The notes under the pieces: model-generated
What the model was told of the DNA's origin: nothing
What the model saw: only the letters and a program-made list of their open reading frames with translations
Database searches by the model: none
Origin: Rhodospirillales bacterium
GTDB lineage: Bacteria; Pseudomonadota; Alphaproteobacteria; Acetobacterales; Acetobacteraceae
Reading direction: 5' to 3'
DNA: 32,168 nt
Assembly (NCBI GenBank): GCA_017304945.1
Contig: JAFKLG010000117.1
Span: 1-32,168, forward strand
In this document: one piece after another, positions 23,981-31,958 of the stretch
Layout: each line of letters begins with the position of its first letter
How positions within the stretch are numbered: position 1 is the first letter of the stretch
Translations under genes and position numbers: made by a program

Positions 23981-26559
23981 GCGACGGGGCGGCGCGCCAG
24001 GTGCTGCACCGCCTCGCCGAACGGCGCGCGCTGGCGCGGGCCGCCATCCTGTTCGAGCGTGTCTGGCCGGTGCTGTGGCCGCCGCTCGCGGTGATCGGCG
24101 TGTTCCTGTGGCTGGCGCTGCTCGACATTCCCCGCAGGCTGCCGCCCTTCGTGCATCTCGGCCTGCTGCTCCTGACCGGCGGTCTCGCGCTGGGGCTGCT
24201 GGTGCGCGGGCTGCGCGGCGTGCGGGTGCCCGACGACGCGCAGGCCGACCGGCGGCTCGAGCGTGCGTCCGGCCTGCGGCATCGGCCGCTCTCGGTGCTG
24301 AGCGACCGGCCAGCCAGCGAGGATGCGGCGGGGTCGGCGTTGTGGGCCGCGCATGTCGCCCGAGCCGCGGGACAGATTCGGCGCCTGCGCATCGGCGTGC
24401 CGCGTCCGGGCCTGGCGCGGCGCGACCCGCGCGCGTTCCGCGCCGGGCTGATCCTGGCGCTGATCGCCGCCCTGGTGATCGCGGGGCCGGACGCCCCGTC
24501 CCGCATCGCCGCCGCCTTCGAGCCCACCCTGCCCCGCGGCCCCGCCGCGCCGGGCACCGAGGTGCAGGCCTGGATCACGCCGCCCGCCTATACGCGCCTC
24601 GCCCCCATCTTCCTCAAGCCCGAGGGGGGTGCGGTCAGCGTGCCGGCCGGGGCGCAGTTCACCGCCAGCGTGACCGGCGGCAGCGGCACGCCCAGCCTGG
24701 TCCTCGACGGCCATGCCAGCGCCTTCGCCGCGCTCGATGCCGGCAGCTTCCAGGCGGAGCGCGCGCTGACCCAGGGCGGCCGGCTCGCGGTGCGACGCGA
24801 CGGGCGCGATCTCGCCGCCTGGGACCTGACCGTCGTCGCCGACCGGCCGCCCGAAGCGCACTGGAGCGAGCCGCCCGGCCGCGCCGCGGCCAGCCAGCAG
24901 ACCCGCCTGCCCTGGGACGTGCGCGACGATTACGGGGTCACCGGCCTGCAGGCGGAGTTCCGGCTGGAGGCGCGGCCCGACGCGTCGCCGCTGACCGCGT
25001 CGATTCCGCTCGCCGGCGGCACCGCGAAGGCCGCGCATGGCGTGAGCCAGCAGGACCTCACCGCGCATCCCTGGGCCGGCTTGCCGGTGATCGGCACGCT
25101 GGTTGCCCGCGACGCCACGGGCCAGACCGGCCGCAGCGCGCCCGCGACGTTCGTGTTGCCGGAGCGGCCGTTCCGCAACGAGGTCGCGCGCGCGCTGATC
25201 GCGCTGCGCAAGGGGTTGAGCCTGCGGCCCGACGACCGGGAGAGCGCGCTGACGGGGCTCGACACGCTGCTGATGACGCCGCAGGCCTTCGGCACCGACA
25301 GCGGCGCCTACCTCAACCTCTCCGCGATCTACTTCCTGCTGCTGGTGGACAAGACCGCCGGGGCGATCGAGCAGGCGCAGGACCGCATGTGGCAGCTCGC
25401 GCTGCACATGGAGGAGGGCCAGACCGAACAGACCGCGCGGGCGCTGGAAGCGGCGCGGCAGGCGGCGCGGGAGGCGCTGGAGCAGGCGACGCGCGATCCG
25501 TCCGAGGCGAACCGGCAGGCGCTGGACCAGAAGCTGAAGGAGCTCGAGCAGGCGATCCAGCGGCACATGCAGGCGATGCTCGAGGATGCGCAGCGGCGCA
25601 ACGAGGCGTTGCCGTACGATCCGGACGCGCGGCAGCTCTCCAACCGCGACCTGGAGCGGATGGCGGAGCAGGCGCGCGAGGCGGCGCGGCAGGGCCGGAT
25701 GCAGGATGCGCAGCAGCGCATGGCGGAGCTCGAGCGGATGCTCGACCAGCTCCGCGGCGCGCGCGCCGACTCCGCGCAGCAGCAACAGCAACAACAGCAG
25801 CGCAATGCGCAGCGCCAGCGCGGGCGGCAGCAGATGGGCGCGCTGCAGGACATGATCGGGCGGGAGGGCGGCTTGCTCGACCACGCCGACCGGCGCACCG
25901 AGGAGACGATGCGGCTACGACCGAACCAGCCGCCGGCGCCGAACCCCAACGCCGCGCCCACCGAGGCGGCCGATCCGAACGCGGAGCGGCAGGCGGACCA
26001 GCGCGTGCAGCAGGCGCTGCGCCGGGCGCTGGGCGAGCTGATGCAGCAGTTCGGCGACCTGACCGGCGAGATCCCGCCGAGCCTGGGAGAGGCCGACCAG
26101 GCGATGCGGGAGTCCGCGCAGCAGCTCGCGGAAGGCAAGGACAAGGCGGCCGGCGACTCCCAGCGGGCGGCGATCGCCGCCCTGCAGAAGGGGGGCCGCG
26201 AGATGAGCCAGTCCATGCAGAAGCAGTTCGGCTCCGGCCAGCCGGGCGAGGACGGCGACTCCGACCAGGACGGGCAGCAGAGCGGCATGGGTCTGTCGCT
26301 GCAGGACGGGCAGAACGACCGTGACGGCCGCGGGGCCCCGCTTCCCGGTGCGCCGGACCGCGCCAACCCGGGCGGGCGCGACCCGTTCGGGCGGCAGTAC
26401 AACCAGGGCCGCGCGGAGGCGGGCGACGTGGTGGTGCCCGAGGAGCGGGAGCGCCAGCGCACCCAGGCGATCCAGGAGGAGCTGCGCCGGCGCGGCGCGG
26501 AGCGTGAGCGGCCGCAGCAGGAGCTGGACTACATCGACCGGCTGCTGAAGCAGTTCTGA
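23977..26559 (+). CDS. TIGR02302/DUF4175 family membrane protein
   Basis: An 860-residue protein of the alphaproteobacterial TIGR02302 (DUF4175) family, function unknown. Three membrane helices lie near residues 29-48, 52-72 and 148-168. A soluble region with beta-rich segments (170-390; WITPPAYTRLAPIFLKPEGG is highly typical) is followed by a long charged helical/coiled-coil region (about 400-640) rich in Gln, Arg and Glu, with an uncoded-by-neighbours run of eight Gln (codons 25777-25800). The Gly/Asp/Gln-rich tail (740-800) leads to a terminal helix DYIDRLLKQF. In relatives the large C-terminal part is predicted to be periplasmic. It is translationally coupled to lysA, a pairing often seen in this group, but no link to lysine synthesis is established. 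Confidence 0.93.
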   Translation: MSDGAARQVLHRLAERRALARAAILFERVWPVLWPPLAVIGVFLWLALLDIPRRLPPFVHLGLLLLTGGLALGLLVRGLRGVRVPDDAQADRRLERASGLRHRPLSVLSDRPASEDAAGSALWAAHVARAAGQIRRLRIGVPRPGLARRDPRAFRAGLILALIAALVIAGPDAPSRIAAAFEPTLPRGPAAPGTEVQAWITPPAYTRLAPIFLKPEGGAVSVPAGAQFTASVTGGSGTPSLVLDGHASAFAALDAGSFQAERALTQGGRLAVRRDGRDLAAWDLTVVADRPPEAHWSEPPGRAAASQQTRLPWDVRDDYGVTGLQAEFRLEARPDASPLTASIPLAGGTAKAAHGVSQQDLTAHPWAGLPVIGTLVARDATGQTGRSAPATFVLPERPFRNEVARALIALRKGLSLRPDDRESALTGLDTLLMTPQAFGTDSGAYLNLSAIYFLLLVDKTAGAIEQAQDRMWQLALHMEEGQTEQTARALEAARQAAREALEQATRDPSEANRQALDQKLKELEQAIQRHMQAMLEDAQRRNEALPYDPDARQLSNRDLERMAEQAREAARQGRMQDAQQRMAELERMLDQLRGARADSAQQQQQQQQRNAQRQRGRQQMGALQDMIGREGGLLDHADRRTEETMRLRPNQPPAPNPNAAPTEAADPNAERQADQRVQQALRRALGELMQQFGDLTGEIPPSLGEADQAMRESAQQLAEGKDKAAGDSQRAAIAALQKGGREMSQSMQKQFGSGQPGEDGDSDQDGQQSGMGLSLQDGQNDRDGRGAPLPGAPDRANPGGRDPFGRQYNQGRAEAGDVVVPEERERQRTQAIQEELRRRGAERERPQQELDYIDRLLKQF

Positions 26560-26607
26560 CGGGATGGGCTTTCGCCGGGAGCGGAATCCGGTTATGAAGC
26601 GCTGGTT

Positions 26608-26684
26608 GGACCCGTAGCTCAGTTGGATAGAGCGTCGCCCTCCGAAGGCGAAGGTCGTGCGTTCGAGTCGCGCCGGGTCCGCCA
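26608..26684 (+). tRNA. tRNA-Arg (anticodon CCG)
   Basis: A complete 77-nt cloverleaf: acceptor GGACCCG/CGGGTCC, D-arm GCTC-AGTTGGATA-GAGC, anticodon stem TCGCC/GGCGA with loop CTCCGAA (anticodon CCG, reads CGG), variable loop AGGTC, T-arm GTGCG-TTCGAGT-CGCGC with one G-U pair, discriminator G and encoded CCA. It marks the point where the DNA changes to a less GC-rich, gene-poor character. Confidence 0.97.
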
Positions 26685-26878
26685 ATGTTTTCAAACATCC
26701 AGCATGCCTTCTGCCGAGCGCTCCGGAACTGCCGGAAGCGCAGCGGAAGCGAAGCATCGCGAAATGTGGTTCGGCCGGACCGGGTCATCGCGGGGCAACT
26801 CACCCGATCGGACCGCCTGCGAAGGCCTTCCATCGCGACGCGGATCCAGGTGCCCGATCGCAGCCGGCAGGCGCGCCG

Positions 26879-27196
26879 ATGCAGGTTCGCAAGAAGGGGA
26901 TTGCCGCGAGGCGTCTTCCCTCTGCCAACGCTGAAATCTGTGCTGCGGGTGAGAAGTCGCAGCTCGAGCTGCAGAAGGTCTTCGGCGCAAATCTGAGGGC
27001 CGCCCGGATGGAAGCCGGCCTCAATCAACCTGAAGTCGCCCAAATGACTGGTCTTGCGCAACAGTACTTGTCACTGATCGAGGGCGGTGAGCAGAATCTC
27101 ACAATGAGGACCATGGCTATCCTCGCGAAGGTTGTCGACTGCGACTTGGTCGAGCTCCTCAAGCACAGCGTCGAAGCATCGCGCTCGCCCGAATAG
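26879..27196 (+). CDS. XRE-family helix-turn-helix transcriptional regulator
   Basis: A 105-residue DNA-binding protein. After a basic, poorly conserved N-terminus (1-35) comes an HTH of Cro/C1 type (about 38-95): FGANLRAARMEAGLNQPEVA, then QMTGLAQQYLSLIEGGEQNLTMRTMAILAKVVDCDLVELLK. There is no extra domain, as in small stand-alone regulators of mobile elements, restriction-modification and toxin systems. No partner gene is adjacent, and the gene begins 194 nt after the tRNA. The start at 26879 is the only in-frame ATG near the domain; the ribosome site is weak. The role is inferred as a local regulator of the accessory segment. Confidence 0.85.
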   Translation: MQVRKKGIAARRLPSANAEICAAGEKSQLELQKVFGANLRAARMEAGLNQPEVAQMTGLAQQYLSLIEGGEQNLTMRTMAILAKVVDCDLVELLKHSVEASRSPE

Positions 27197-27287
27197 CCAC
27201 GCCCACCTCCGCTTGCCGGGGCGTGAAGCCGATCCCGGTTTTGCCGCAAGCATGGCGTGCCGCTGCTGGACCTGAACGGCTCCCGCA

Positions 27288-27650
27288 TCAACCCTCCGGC
27301 CTGCCCTCGCCCGGGCGAAGCGCGCGTTCCGCGGCCCGTATCGCCTCCTCCAGCTCTCGCAGCGCGACAAGATTGATGGAGCCCGTAGTCTCGGCCTGAG
27401 CCAGCAGTTCCCGAGCACGCGCAACCAGGGCCGCTCGGTATGGGTCGGGATCGTCCTTCGGCATGCGGCCGAAACGTCCGCCCCGGCTCCTGGTGCGAAC
27501 GAAGCGCCCTGAATCTGCCCTGCGAACCATGCTCGGGTCCGCGGCCGCCGCTTCCCGGGGCAAGACCACGTGTTCGCTGGGGATAGGAAGCATGCCACCC
27601 AAGATCGTCACCCGCCCCGACACGGACACTCTCTGGATCGTCGGCACCAT
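27288..27650 (-). CDS. Small hypothetical protein with basic N-terminus and helical C-terminus
   Basis: A 120-residue frame (from ATG 27650; ATG at 27593 or GTG at 27668 are alternatives). The first 70 residues are mixed, with RFVRTRSRGGRFGRMPK strongly basic. The last 45 are protein-like and amphipathic: PYRAALVARARELLAQAETT, then NLVALRELEEAIRAAERALR. Codon use in this end is coding-like. There is no ribosome site and no recognised family. It could be a small regulator or toxin-antitoxin partner, but nothing shows this. It is convergent with the XRE gene. Confidence 0.4.
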   Translation of the reverse strand: MVPTIQRVSVSGRVTILGGMLPIPSEHVVLPREAAAADPSMVRRADSGRFVRTRSRGGRFGRMPKDDPDPYRAALVARARELLAQAETTGSINLVALRELEEAIRAAERALRPGEGRPEG

Positions 27651-28161
27651 CAAGCCAGCGTGGGCCACGGAGGGCCGACCCGTTCGCCAGCGTGCTGGCT
27701 CTGACGACGCCCCAACCGCAGCAGAGGAAGCGTTCTGCGCGATGAGGAATGAACGCCAGTAGGCTCATGCCGGCTACCAACAACCACGCGGCTGAGCGCG
27801 GGTGATCTACGATCCAAGCCACGGAAGTCTCGGTGCGCGCTCCGCTGTCGCACAACTCTTCCCACGGCCAATTCCGATATTCAGGACAGGGATTATGGTC
27901 GCTGATCGCACGAGAATCTCATGAGTCCCAAGCGCTACGTACTGGTGATCACCGGGTCCGCACCGATTCCGATTGTAGCGGCACGCAGGGGAACCAAATC
28001 TGTACTCTTCAGCGCTTCGGGGTAATTCCGCTCCTAAGCGATTTGCGCATCGATGATCTACAACTCCGAGCACGCGGTGCAGTTCACGCCTGATCTCGAG
28101 CGTGAGAAATTCCGCGACGGGAAATTCGATAATCTCTTCGCTGCAGGGGCAGAACCGACCC
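27651..28161. other. Non-coding, relatively AT-rich stretch
   Basis: About 510 bases without a gene I can support, distinctly less GC-rich than the left part of the window. A minus-strand frame (27807-28187) and a short plus-strand frame (28053-28232) overlap the transglutaminase start; neither has a ribosome site or family resemblance. The stretch may be eroded coding DNA or a boundary of acquired DNA. Confidence 0.45.
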
Positions 28162-28974
28162 ATGCTGATCCGGATCGGATACGACATAACTTACGAATGC
28201 GTGCAGGTCACGCCTATGATGCTTATGCTTAGCGTGCATCACACGCGAATAGGCGACCTTGTGCGCCCTGATCACCTGGTTGCCGAGCCAGCCGTGCCGG
28301 TGCGCTACTATCGGGACAGCTTCGGCAACTGGTGCACGCGGATCGTGGCGCCCGCGGGTCGGCTCCGCCTCACAACCGACACGCTGATCCGGGACAACGG
28401 TCAGCCGGAACCGCGCTTCCCGAATGCGCAGCAGCACCCGGTCGAGCACCTACCCGACGAGACGCTCGTCTACTTGCTGGGCAGTCGCTACTGCGAAACT
28501 GATCGATTGTCGGATTTCGCCTGGAAAACCTTCGGGCATCTGAGTGGCTGGGGTCGCGTGCAGGCCATCTGCGACTTCGTGCACCAGCATGTAGCGTTCG
28601 GCTATCAGCACGCGCGTAACACCCGGACTGCATTCGAGACATTCCAGGAGCGGGTTGGTGTCTGCCGCGACTTCGGACACCTGGCGCTGACACTCTGTCG
28701 ATGTACCAACATCCCGGCGCGCTACTGCACCGGCTATCTCGGCGACATCGGCGTACCGCCGGATCCCAATCCGATGGATTTTTCGGGCTGGTTCGAGGTT
28801 TGGCTCGACAACCAGTGGCACACGTTCGACGCGCGCCACAACGAGCCGCGCATCGGCCGAGTCCTGATCGCCACGGGACGCGATGCCGCCGACGTCGCGA
28901 TCAGCAACACGTTCGGCCCCAATACGCTGGTCTCCTTCACAGTGCGCACCGAGCAAGTCGCCGACGCGGCCTGA
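28162..28974 (+). CDS. Transglutaminase-like family protein
   Basis: A 270-residue cytoplasmic protein. The N-terminal beta region (1-75; MLIRIGYDITYEC, with H-H at SVHHTRIGDL) is the typical opening of bacterial transglutaminase-like proteins. The core (150-235) has Cys168 in VGVCRDFGHLAL, corresponding to the catalytic thiol, and Asp223 in TFDARHN. The usual catalytic His, expected in the HAW position, is replaced: the sequence reads MDFSGWFEVWL. His220 (QWHTF) lies nearby. Members may act as peptidases or amidases. The gene precedes the manganese catalase gene by 178 nt. The ATG at 28162 is chosen because the domain begins at once; no clear ribosome site. Confidence 0.88.
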   Translation: MLIRIGYDITYECVQVTPMMLMLSVHHTRIGDLVRPDHLVAEPAVPVRYYRDSFGNWCTRIVAPAGRLRLTTDTLIRDNGQPEPRFPNAQQHPVEHLPDETLVYLLGSRYCETDRLSDFAWKTFGHLSGWGRVQAICDFVHQHVAFGYQHARNTRTAFETFQERVGVCRDFGHLALTLCRCTNIPARYCTGYLGDIGVPPDPNPMDFSGWFEVWLDNQWHTFDARHNEPRIGRVLIATGRDAADVAISNTFGPNTLVSFTVRTEQVADAA

Positions 28975-29098
28975 CCCCAGGGCGACAGCGGCCCGAGAGA
29001 GGCTCCTAAGCGCCCACTCAGTCCGGCCTGACCCGTCGGCGTTCCACGGTCGGGCAGCGGCTGCTCTGGCAGGACGCCGGGACGTGATCCGCTTCCTT

Positions 29099-29123
29099 AG
29101 AACCTTTAGCGCCCGTCCAGGTT
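29099..29123 (+). promoter_or_regulatory. EcfG (general stress sigma) type promoter of the manganese catalase gene
   Basis: AGAAC (29099-29103), 18 nt, TT (29122-29123), close to the alphaproteobacterial EcfG/RpoE2 consensus GGAAC-N18/19-TT with one mismatch. It ends 29 nt before the ATG at 29153, which leaves room for a short leader containing the GGAG at 29140-29143. Manganese catalase is a known type of general-stress target, which supports the call. Confidence 0.55.
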
Positions 29124-29152
29124 GAACCTCTCAAACCCTGGAGCGACCGATC

Positions 29153-30034
29153 ATGTTCATGCACAATAAGCGGCTCATGTACACCGTTCGCGTCGGCACG
29201 CCCGATCCGCGCATGGCGAACCTGATCCTGGAGCAGTTCGGCGGCGCGGACGGTGAGCTGGCCGCCGCGATGCGGTATTTCACGCAGGGCCTGGGCGAGA
29301 TTGATCCAGGCCGCAAGGATCTTCTGCTCGACATTGCCACCGAGGAACTGAGCCACCTGGAGGTCGTCGGCAGCATCGTGGTGATGCTGAACAAGGGCGT
29401 GAAGGCGCAGATCAACGAGGGTGCGGAGCAAGCCGAGCTGCTGGCCAACATCACCGGCGGCACCGACAGCCACACCACCGCCCTGCTATACGGCGGGGGC
29501 CCCTCACTGACGAACTCGGCTGGCGTGCCCTGGACTGCGGCCTACGTCGACTCGCGGGGTGAGCCGAGCGCCGACTTCCGCTCGAACATCGCCGCCGAGG
29601 CCCGGGCGAAGATCATCTACGAGCGGCTGATCAACCTGTGCGACGACCCCGGGGTGAATGACGCCCTGGGTTTTCTGATGACGAGGGAGATCGCGCACCA
29701 GAAGTCCTTCGAGAAGGCGCTCTACGCGATGGAGGCGAACTTCCCGCCGGGCAAGCTGCCCGGCCAGAAGGAGTTCACGAACACCTACTTCAACATGTCC
29801 CAGGGCGAAGGAGACATGCGCGGACCGTGGAATCAGGGCGAGCAGTGGGAGTTCGTAGAGGATCGTGAGCGCCAGGCTGCCGTGGATGGCGGTGACGGAT
29901 CGGCGACGGTGAAGCTCAGCCGCAAAGACCAGAGCCTGGAAAAGAAGCTGGCGCAGCGCACGGCCTCCGACCCGGACAGTGACCCGACCACCGGGGCCGA
30001 ACTGGGTGCGGCCGGCGGAGAGATGCCGGACTGA
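29153..30034 (+). CDS. Manganese catalase (non-haem)
   Basis: A 293-residue di-manganese catalase converting hydrogen peroxide to water and oxygen in the cytoplasm. The ligands match the known pattern: Glu35 (ADGELAAAMRY), Glu65 and His68 (ATEELSHLE), Glu149 (IAAEARAKIIYERL) and His182 (REIAHQKSFEKAL). The C-terminal tail (about 230-293) is charged and low in complexity (SDPDSDPTTGAELGAAGGE), as in many such enzymes. GGAG 9 nt before the ATG supports the start. An EcfG-type promoter upstream suggests induction in the general stress response. It lies next to a transglutaminase-like gene, probably as a separate unit. Confidence 0.96.
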   Translation: MFMHNKRLMYTVRVGTPDPRMANLILEQFGGADGELAAAMRYFTQGLGEIDPGRKDLLLDIATEELSHLEVVGSIVVMLNKGVKAQINEGAEQAELLANITGGTDSHTTALLYGGGPSLTNSAGVPWTAAYVDSRGEPSADFRSNIAAEARAKIIYERLINLCDDPGVNDALGFLMTREIAHQKSFEKALYAMEANFPPGKLPGQKEFTNTYFNMSQGEGDMRGPWNQGEQWEFVEDRERQAAVDGGDGSATVKLSRKDQSLEKKLAQRTASDPDSDPTTGAELGAAGGEMPD

Positions 30035-30234
30035 GGACCGGAAGGCGAGTGCATACGGGACGCGCTGCTCGGGTGAGGCAAATGCCTATGCTGGCCGAAG
30101 CGGCGCACTCCGAGATCGAGCGTAAGCGGCTCCGATGCCACAACGCGGCTGAGGCTGCCGGCCTCGCGACGGCTTCCGAGCACAGGCTGTGACACCAATG
30201 CGGTTTTGCCCGACGGCCGTCCGACAGGGATTCG

Positions 30235-30417
30235 TTAATCGCTGTCCTCGAGTTCCGCACAGCGGCCGGCAACCGGCCGACTGGCGGCAGCTTCGATTTC
30301 CAGCGTTTCGCTGTGATCTTGGTCCATACGTCGCAGAATCTTCTGGACGCAACACAGACCCTGCTCAGCGACGCGGGGCAAGAGGTCGCCACCTCCCAGC
30401 AGCCGCAGTGCCAGCAT
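30235..30417 (-). CDS. Possible small protein of 60 residues, unrecognised
   Basis: A 60-residue frame beginning at ATG 30417, right after an in-frame TGA, and ending in TAA. The composition is protein-like and balanced: MLALRLLGGGDLLPRVAE, two adjacent Cys (LCCVQK), RMDQDHSETLEIEAAASRP, ending AELEDSD. Wobble positions favour G or C moderately. There is no signal peptide and only a poor ribosome site. It could be a genuine small gene of the accessory segment or chance. Confidence 0.3.
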   Translation of the reverse strand: MLALRLLGGGDLLPRVAEQGLCCVQKILRRMDQDHSETLEIEAAASRPVAGRCAELEDSD

Positions 30418-30533
30418 CTCGCGCCATCAGACGCGCTGAAACATATTGAGGCCACGGCGTCGCAATCAGAAGTGGAATCCTTCTCTGTGTCTCCTACCCC
30501 TCGCCTTGCTTCCTCTGTGTTGAATCCATGGCG

Positions 30534-30675
30534 GCCGCCCAAGCGCACAGACCTCACCGGCGATCGCACCGCCCGTGCGGCGGGGATGCCCGGCTCGAGG
30601 CCGGGCATGACGGGGAGGGAGCGCTGCCGCCCAAGCGCACAGACCTTACCGGCGATCGCACCGCCCGTTCGGCGG
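30534..30675. repeat. Composite repeat: REP palindrome flanked by 50-bp direct repeats
   Basis: A 50-bp unit at 30534-30583 is repeated at 30626-30675 with two mismatches, 92 nt apart. Between them is ATGCCCGGC (30586-30594), loop TCGAG, GCCGGGCAT (30600-30608), a perfect 9-bp stem. The arrangement suggests a tandemly duplicated REP/BIME-like element; no transposase is near. Confidence 0.8.
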
Positions 30676-30894
30676 CCACCAGCTCGCTGTCCACGATCGG
30701 AGAGACAAAATCGGAGGGGCGTCTCAAGGTGCTGGTGACCTGCCTTGTTTTCCCGGAGGGCCAGCCGAATGGTATTTCGCTGGCCAGGATGGCGCTCCAC
30801 CATCGTCCAGAGCTTCTGTGCGCTCATGCGAGGCTGCCGCCGCCGATCCCAGCGCCCTCGGCACCTCTCTCATGCCTGGATGGTGATGCGGTGA

Positions 30895-30922
30895 GTGGTG
30901 CCGCGCCATCGCGCGGCACCAC
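30895..30922 (-). terminator. Perfect 12-bp hairpin after the hydrolase gene
   Basis: GTGGTGCCGCGC (30895-30906), loop CATC, GCGCGGCACCAC (30911-30922). It begins 4 nt past the stop codon (30927-30929) of the minus-strand hydrolase gene. There is no T-run beyond, but such a stable stem at this place probably ends or protects the transcript. Confidence 0.65.
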
Positions 30923-30926
30923 AGCC

Positions 30927-31958
30927 CTACTTCGAGAGATGCTCGCGGATGCCGTCGGTCATCTGCTTGATGGCAGCTTCAGTGGAGGGAACATGCCGCA
31001 GCGCGTTCAACAGGACGAAGTCGTGAATCGTGCCGTTGTAGCGAACCGCTGCAACCTCGACGCCGGCCTCCTTGAGCTTGCGGGCGTAGGCCTCGCCCTC
31101 ATCGCGCAGGGGATCGTTTTCAGCGGTGATCACCAGCGCCGGCGGCAGGCCCTTCAGTTCGTCGTTGCTGGCGCGGAGCGGCGAAACGTACGGGTTGTCA
31201 CGGGTCTTGGCGTCAGGAGCATAGAGGTCCCAGCCATATTTCATGAAGTCACGCGCGAGGAAGTGGCCTTCACCGTATTCGTGATAGGAGGCCGTGTCGA
31301 CGCTCGCGTCGGTCGCAGGGATCATCAACACCTGGTAGGAGATCTTCGGCCCGTTGCGGTCCTTCGCCATGAGCGAAACCGCGGCGGTCATGTCGCCGCC
31401 GACGGAGTTGCCCGCGACCGCAATACGGCTGCCGTCGGCACCGAATTCATCGGCGTGATTGGCGGCCCAGGTCAGCGCCGCATAGGATTCGTCGAGCTGG
31501 ACGGGGAACTTCGCTTGCGGCAGCGGGGTGTATTCGACGAAGACGCCGATCTGTCCCGATCCGACAACCAGGTCACGCAGTAGCCGCTGGTGGTTGCTGA
31601 AGTTGCCGACAATCCAGACGCCGCCGTGGATGAAAAACAGGATGCCCGGCTTGGCGGCCACATGGTCCGGCTTCATGATGTAGATCTTCACGGTCTTGCC
31701 GTCCTGCGTGATCGTCCGTTCGGTGGTCGTCACGCCCGACATGTCGACGGGAGACTTGTTTTGAAGGCCGGTGAGGATGTCCTGTGGTTGGGGCTGCGGG
31801 AGCTTCCAAAACGGGCTCGGGTCCTTGTTCAGCTCGACCAGGAACGAGCGAACGGTGGGATCCAGACGCGTATCCGTGGCGACGTCCTGGGCATGGGCAG
31901 TCTGCGTCATGATAGTGGCTCCAAGCAGAAAGGCGGCTAGTTTGGTGTGGCAGGACAT
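30927..31958 (-). CDS. Exported alpha/beta hydrolase (hormone-sensitive-lipase-like)
   Basis: A 343-residue hydrolase with a signal peptide (1-23: CHTKLAAFLLGATIMTQTAHA, cleaved before QDVAT). The oxyanion-hole motif HGGVW (FFIHGGVWIVGN) is of the HSL/family IV type. The nucleophile is Ser185 in AGNSVGGDM, in place of the usual GDSAGG. The acid is the Asp in ENDPLRDEG and the base the His in TIHDFVLLN. Such enzymes split short-chain esters; the exact substrate is unknown. The ATG at 31958 has AGGA 8 nt upstream; the frame runs on to 32090 without a better start. Base composition is lower in GC than the left-hand genes, consistent with acquisition. A strong hairpin follows the stop. Confidence 0.9.
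   Translation of the reverse strand: MSCHTKLAAFLLGATIMTQTAHAQDVATDTRLDPTVRSFLVELNKDPSPFWKLPQPQPQDILTGLQNKSPVDMSGVTTTERTITQDGKTVKIYIMKPDHVAAKPGILFFIHGGVWIVGNFSNHQRLLRDLVVGSGQIGVFVEYTPLPQAKFPVQLDESYAALTWAANHADEFGADGSRIAVAGNSVGGDMTAAVSLMAKDRNGPKISYQVLMIPATDASVDTASYHEYGEGHFLARDFMKYGWDLYAPDAKTRDNPYVSPLRASNDELKGLPPALVITAENDPLRDEGEAYARKLKEAGVEVAAVRYNGTIHDFVLLNALRHVPSTEAAIKQMTDGIREHLSK

Larger units (their letters stand above)
30035..30926. other. Gene-poor region of repeats and a doubtful small frame
   Basis: About 890 bases between the catalase and the hydrolase genes. They contain a composite of direct and inverted repeats (30534-30675), a CT-rich stretch with two CTCTGTGT motifs (30484-30520), a perfect 12-bp hairpin (30895-30922) and one small frame (30235-30417, minus). 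Longer frames crossing the repeats, such as one translated as MPGLEPGIPAARAV, are typical of palindromic repeat DNA and not genes. Confidence 0.6.

Noticed and set aside
26879..27650. Toxin-antitoxin pair of the XRE gene and the minus-strand small gene
   Set aside because: The genes are convergent rather than co-directional, and the second has no toxin family features.
27807..28187. Minus-strand 126-codon frame
   Set aside because: It overlaps the transglutaminase start, has no ribosome site and no recognisable family; composition is mixed.
28053..28232. Plus-strand 59-residue frame overlapping the transglutaminase start
   Set aside because: Looks faintly protein-like, but it overlaps the stronger gene by about 70 nt in another frame and lacks a ribosome site.
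29916..30827. Minus-strand 303-codon frame containing MPGLEPGIPAARAV
   Set aside because: The sequence is the translation of palindromic repeat DNA and overlaps the catalase gene end.
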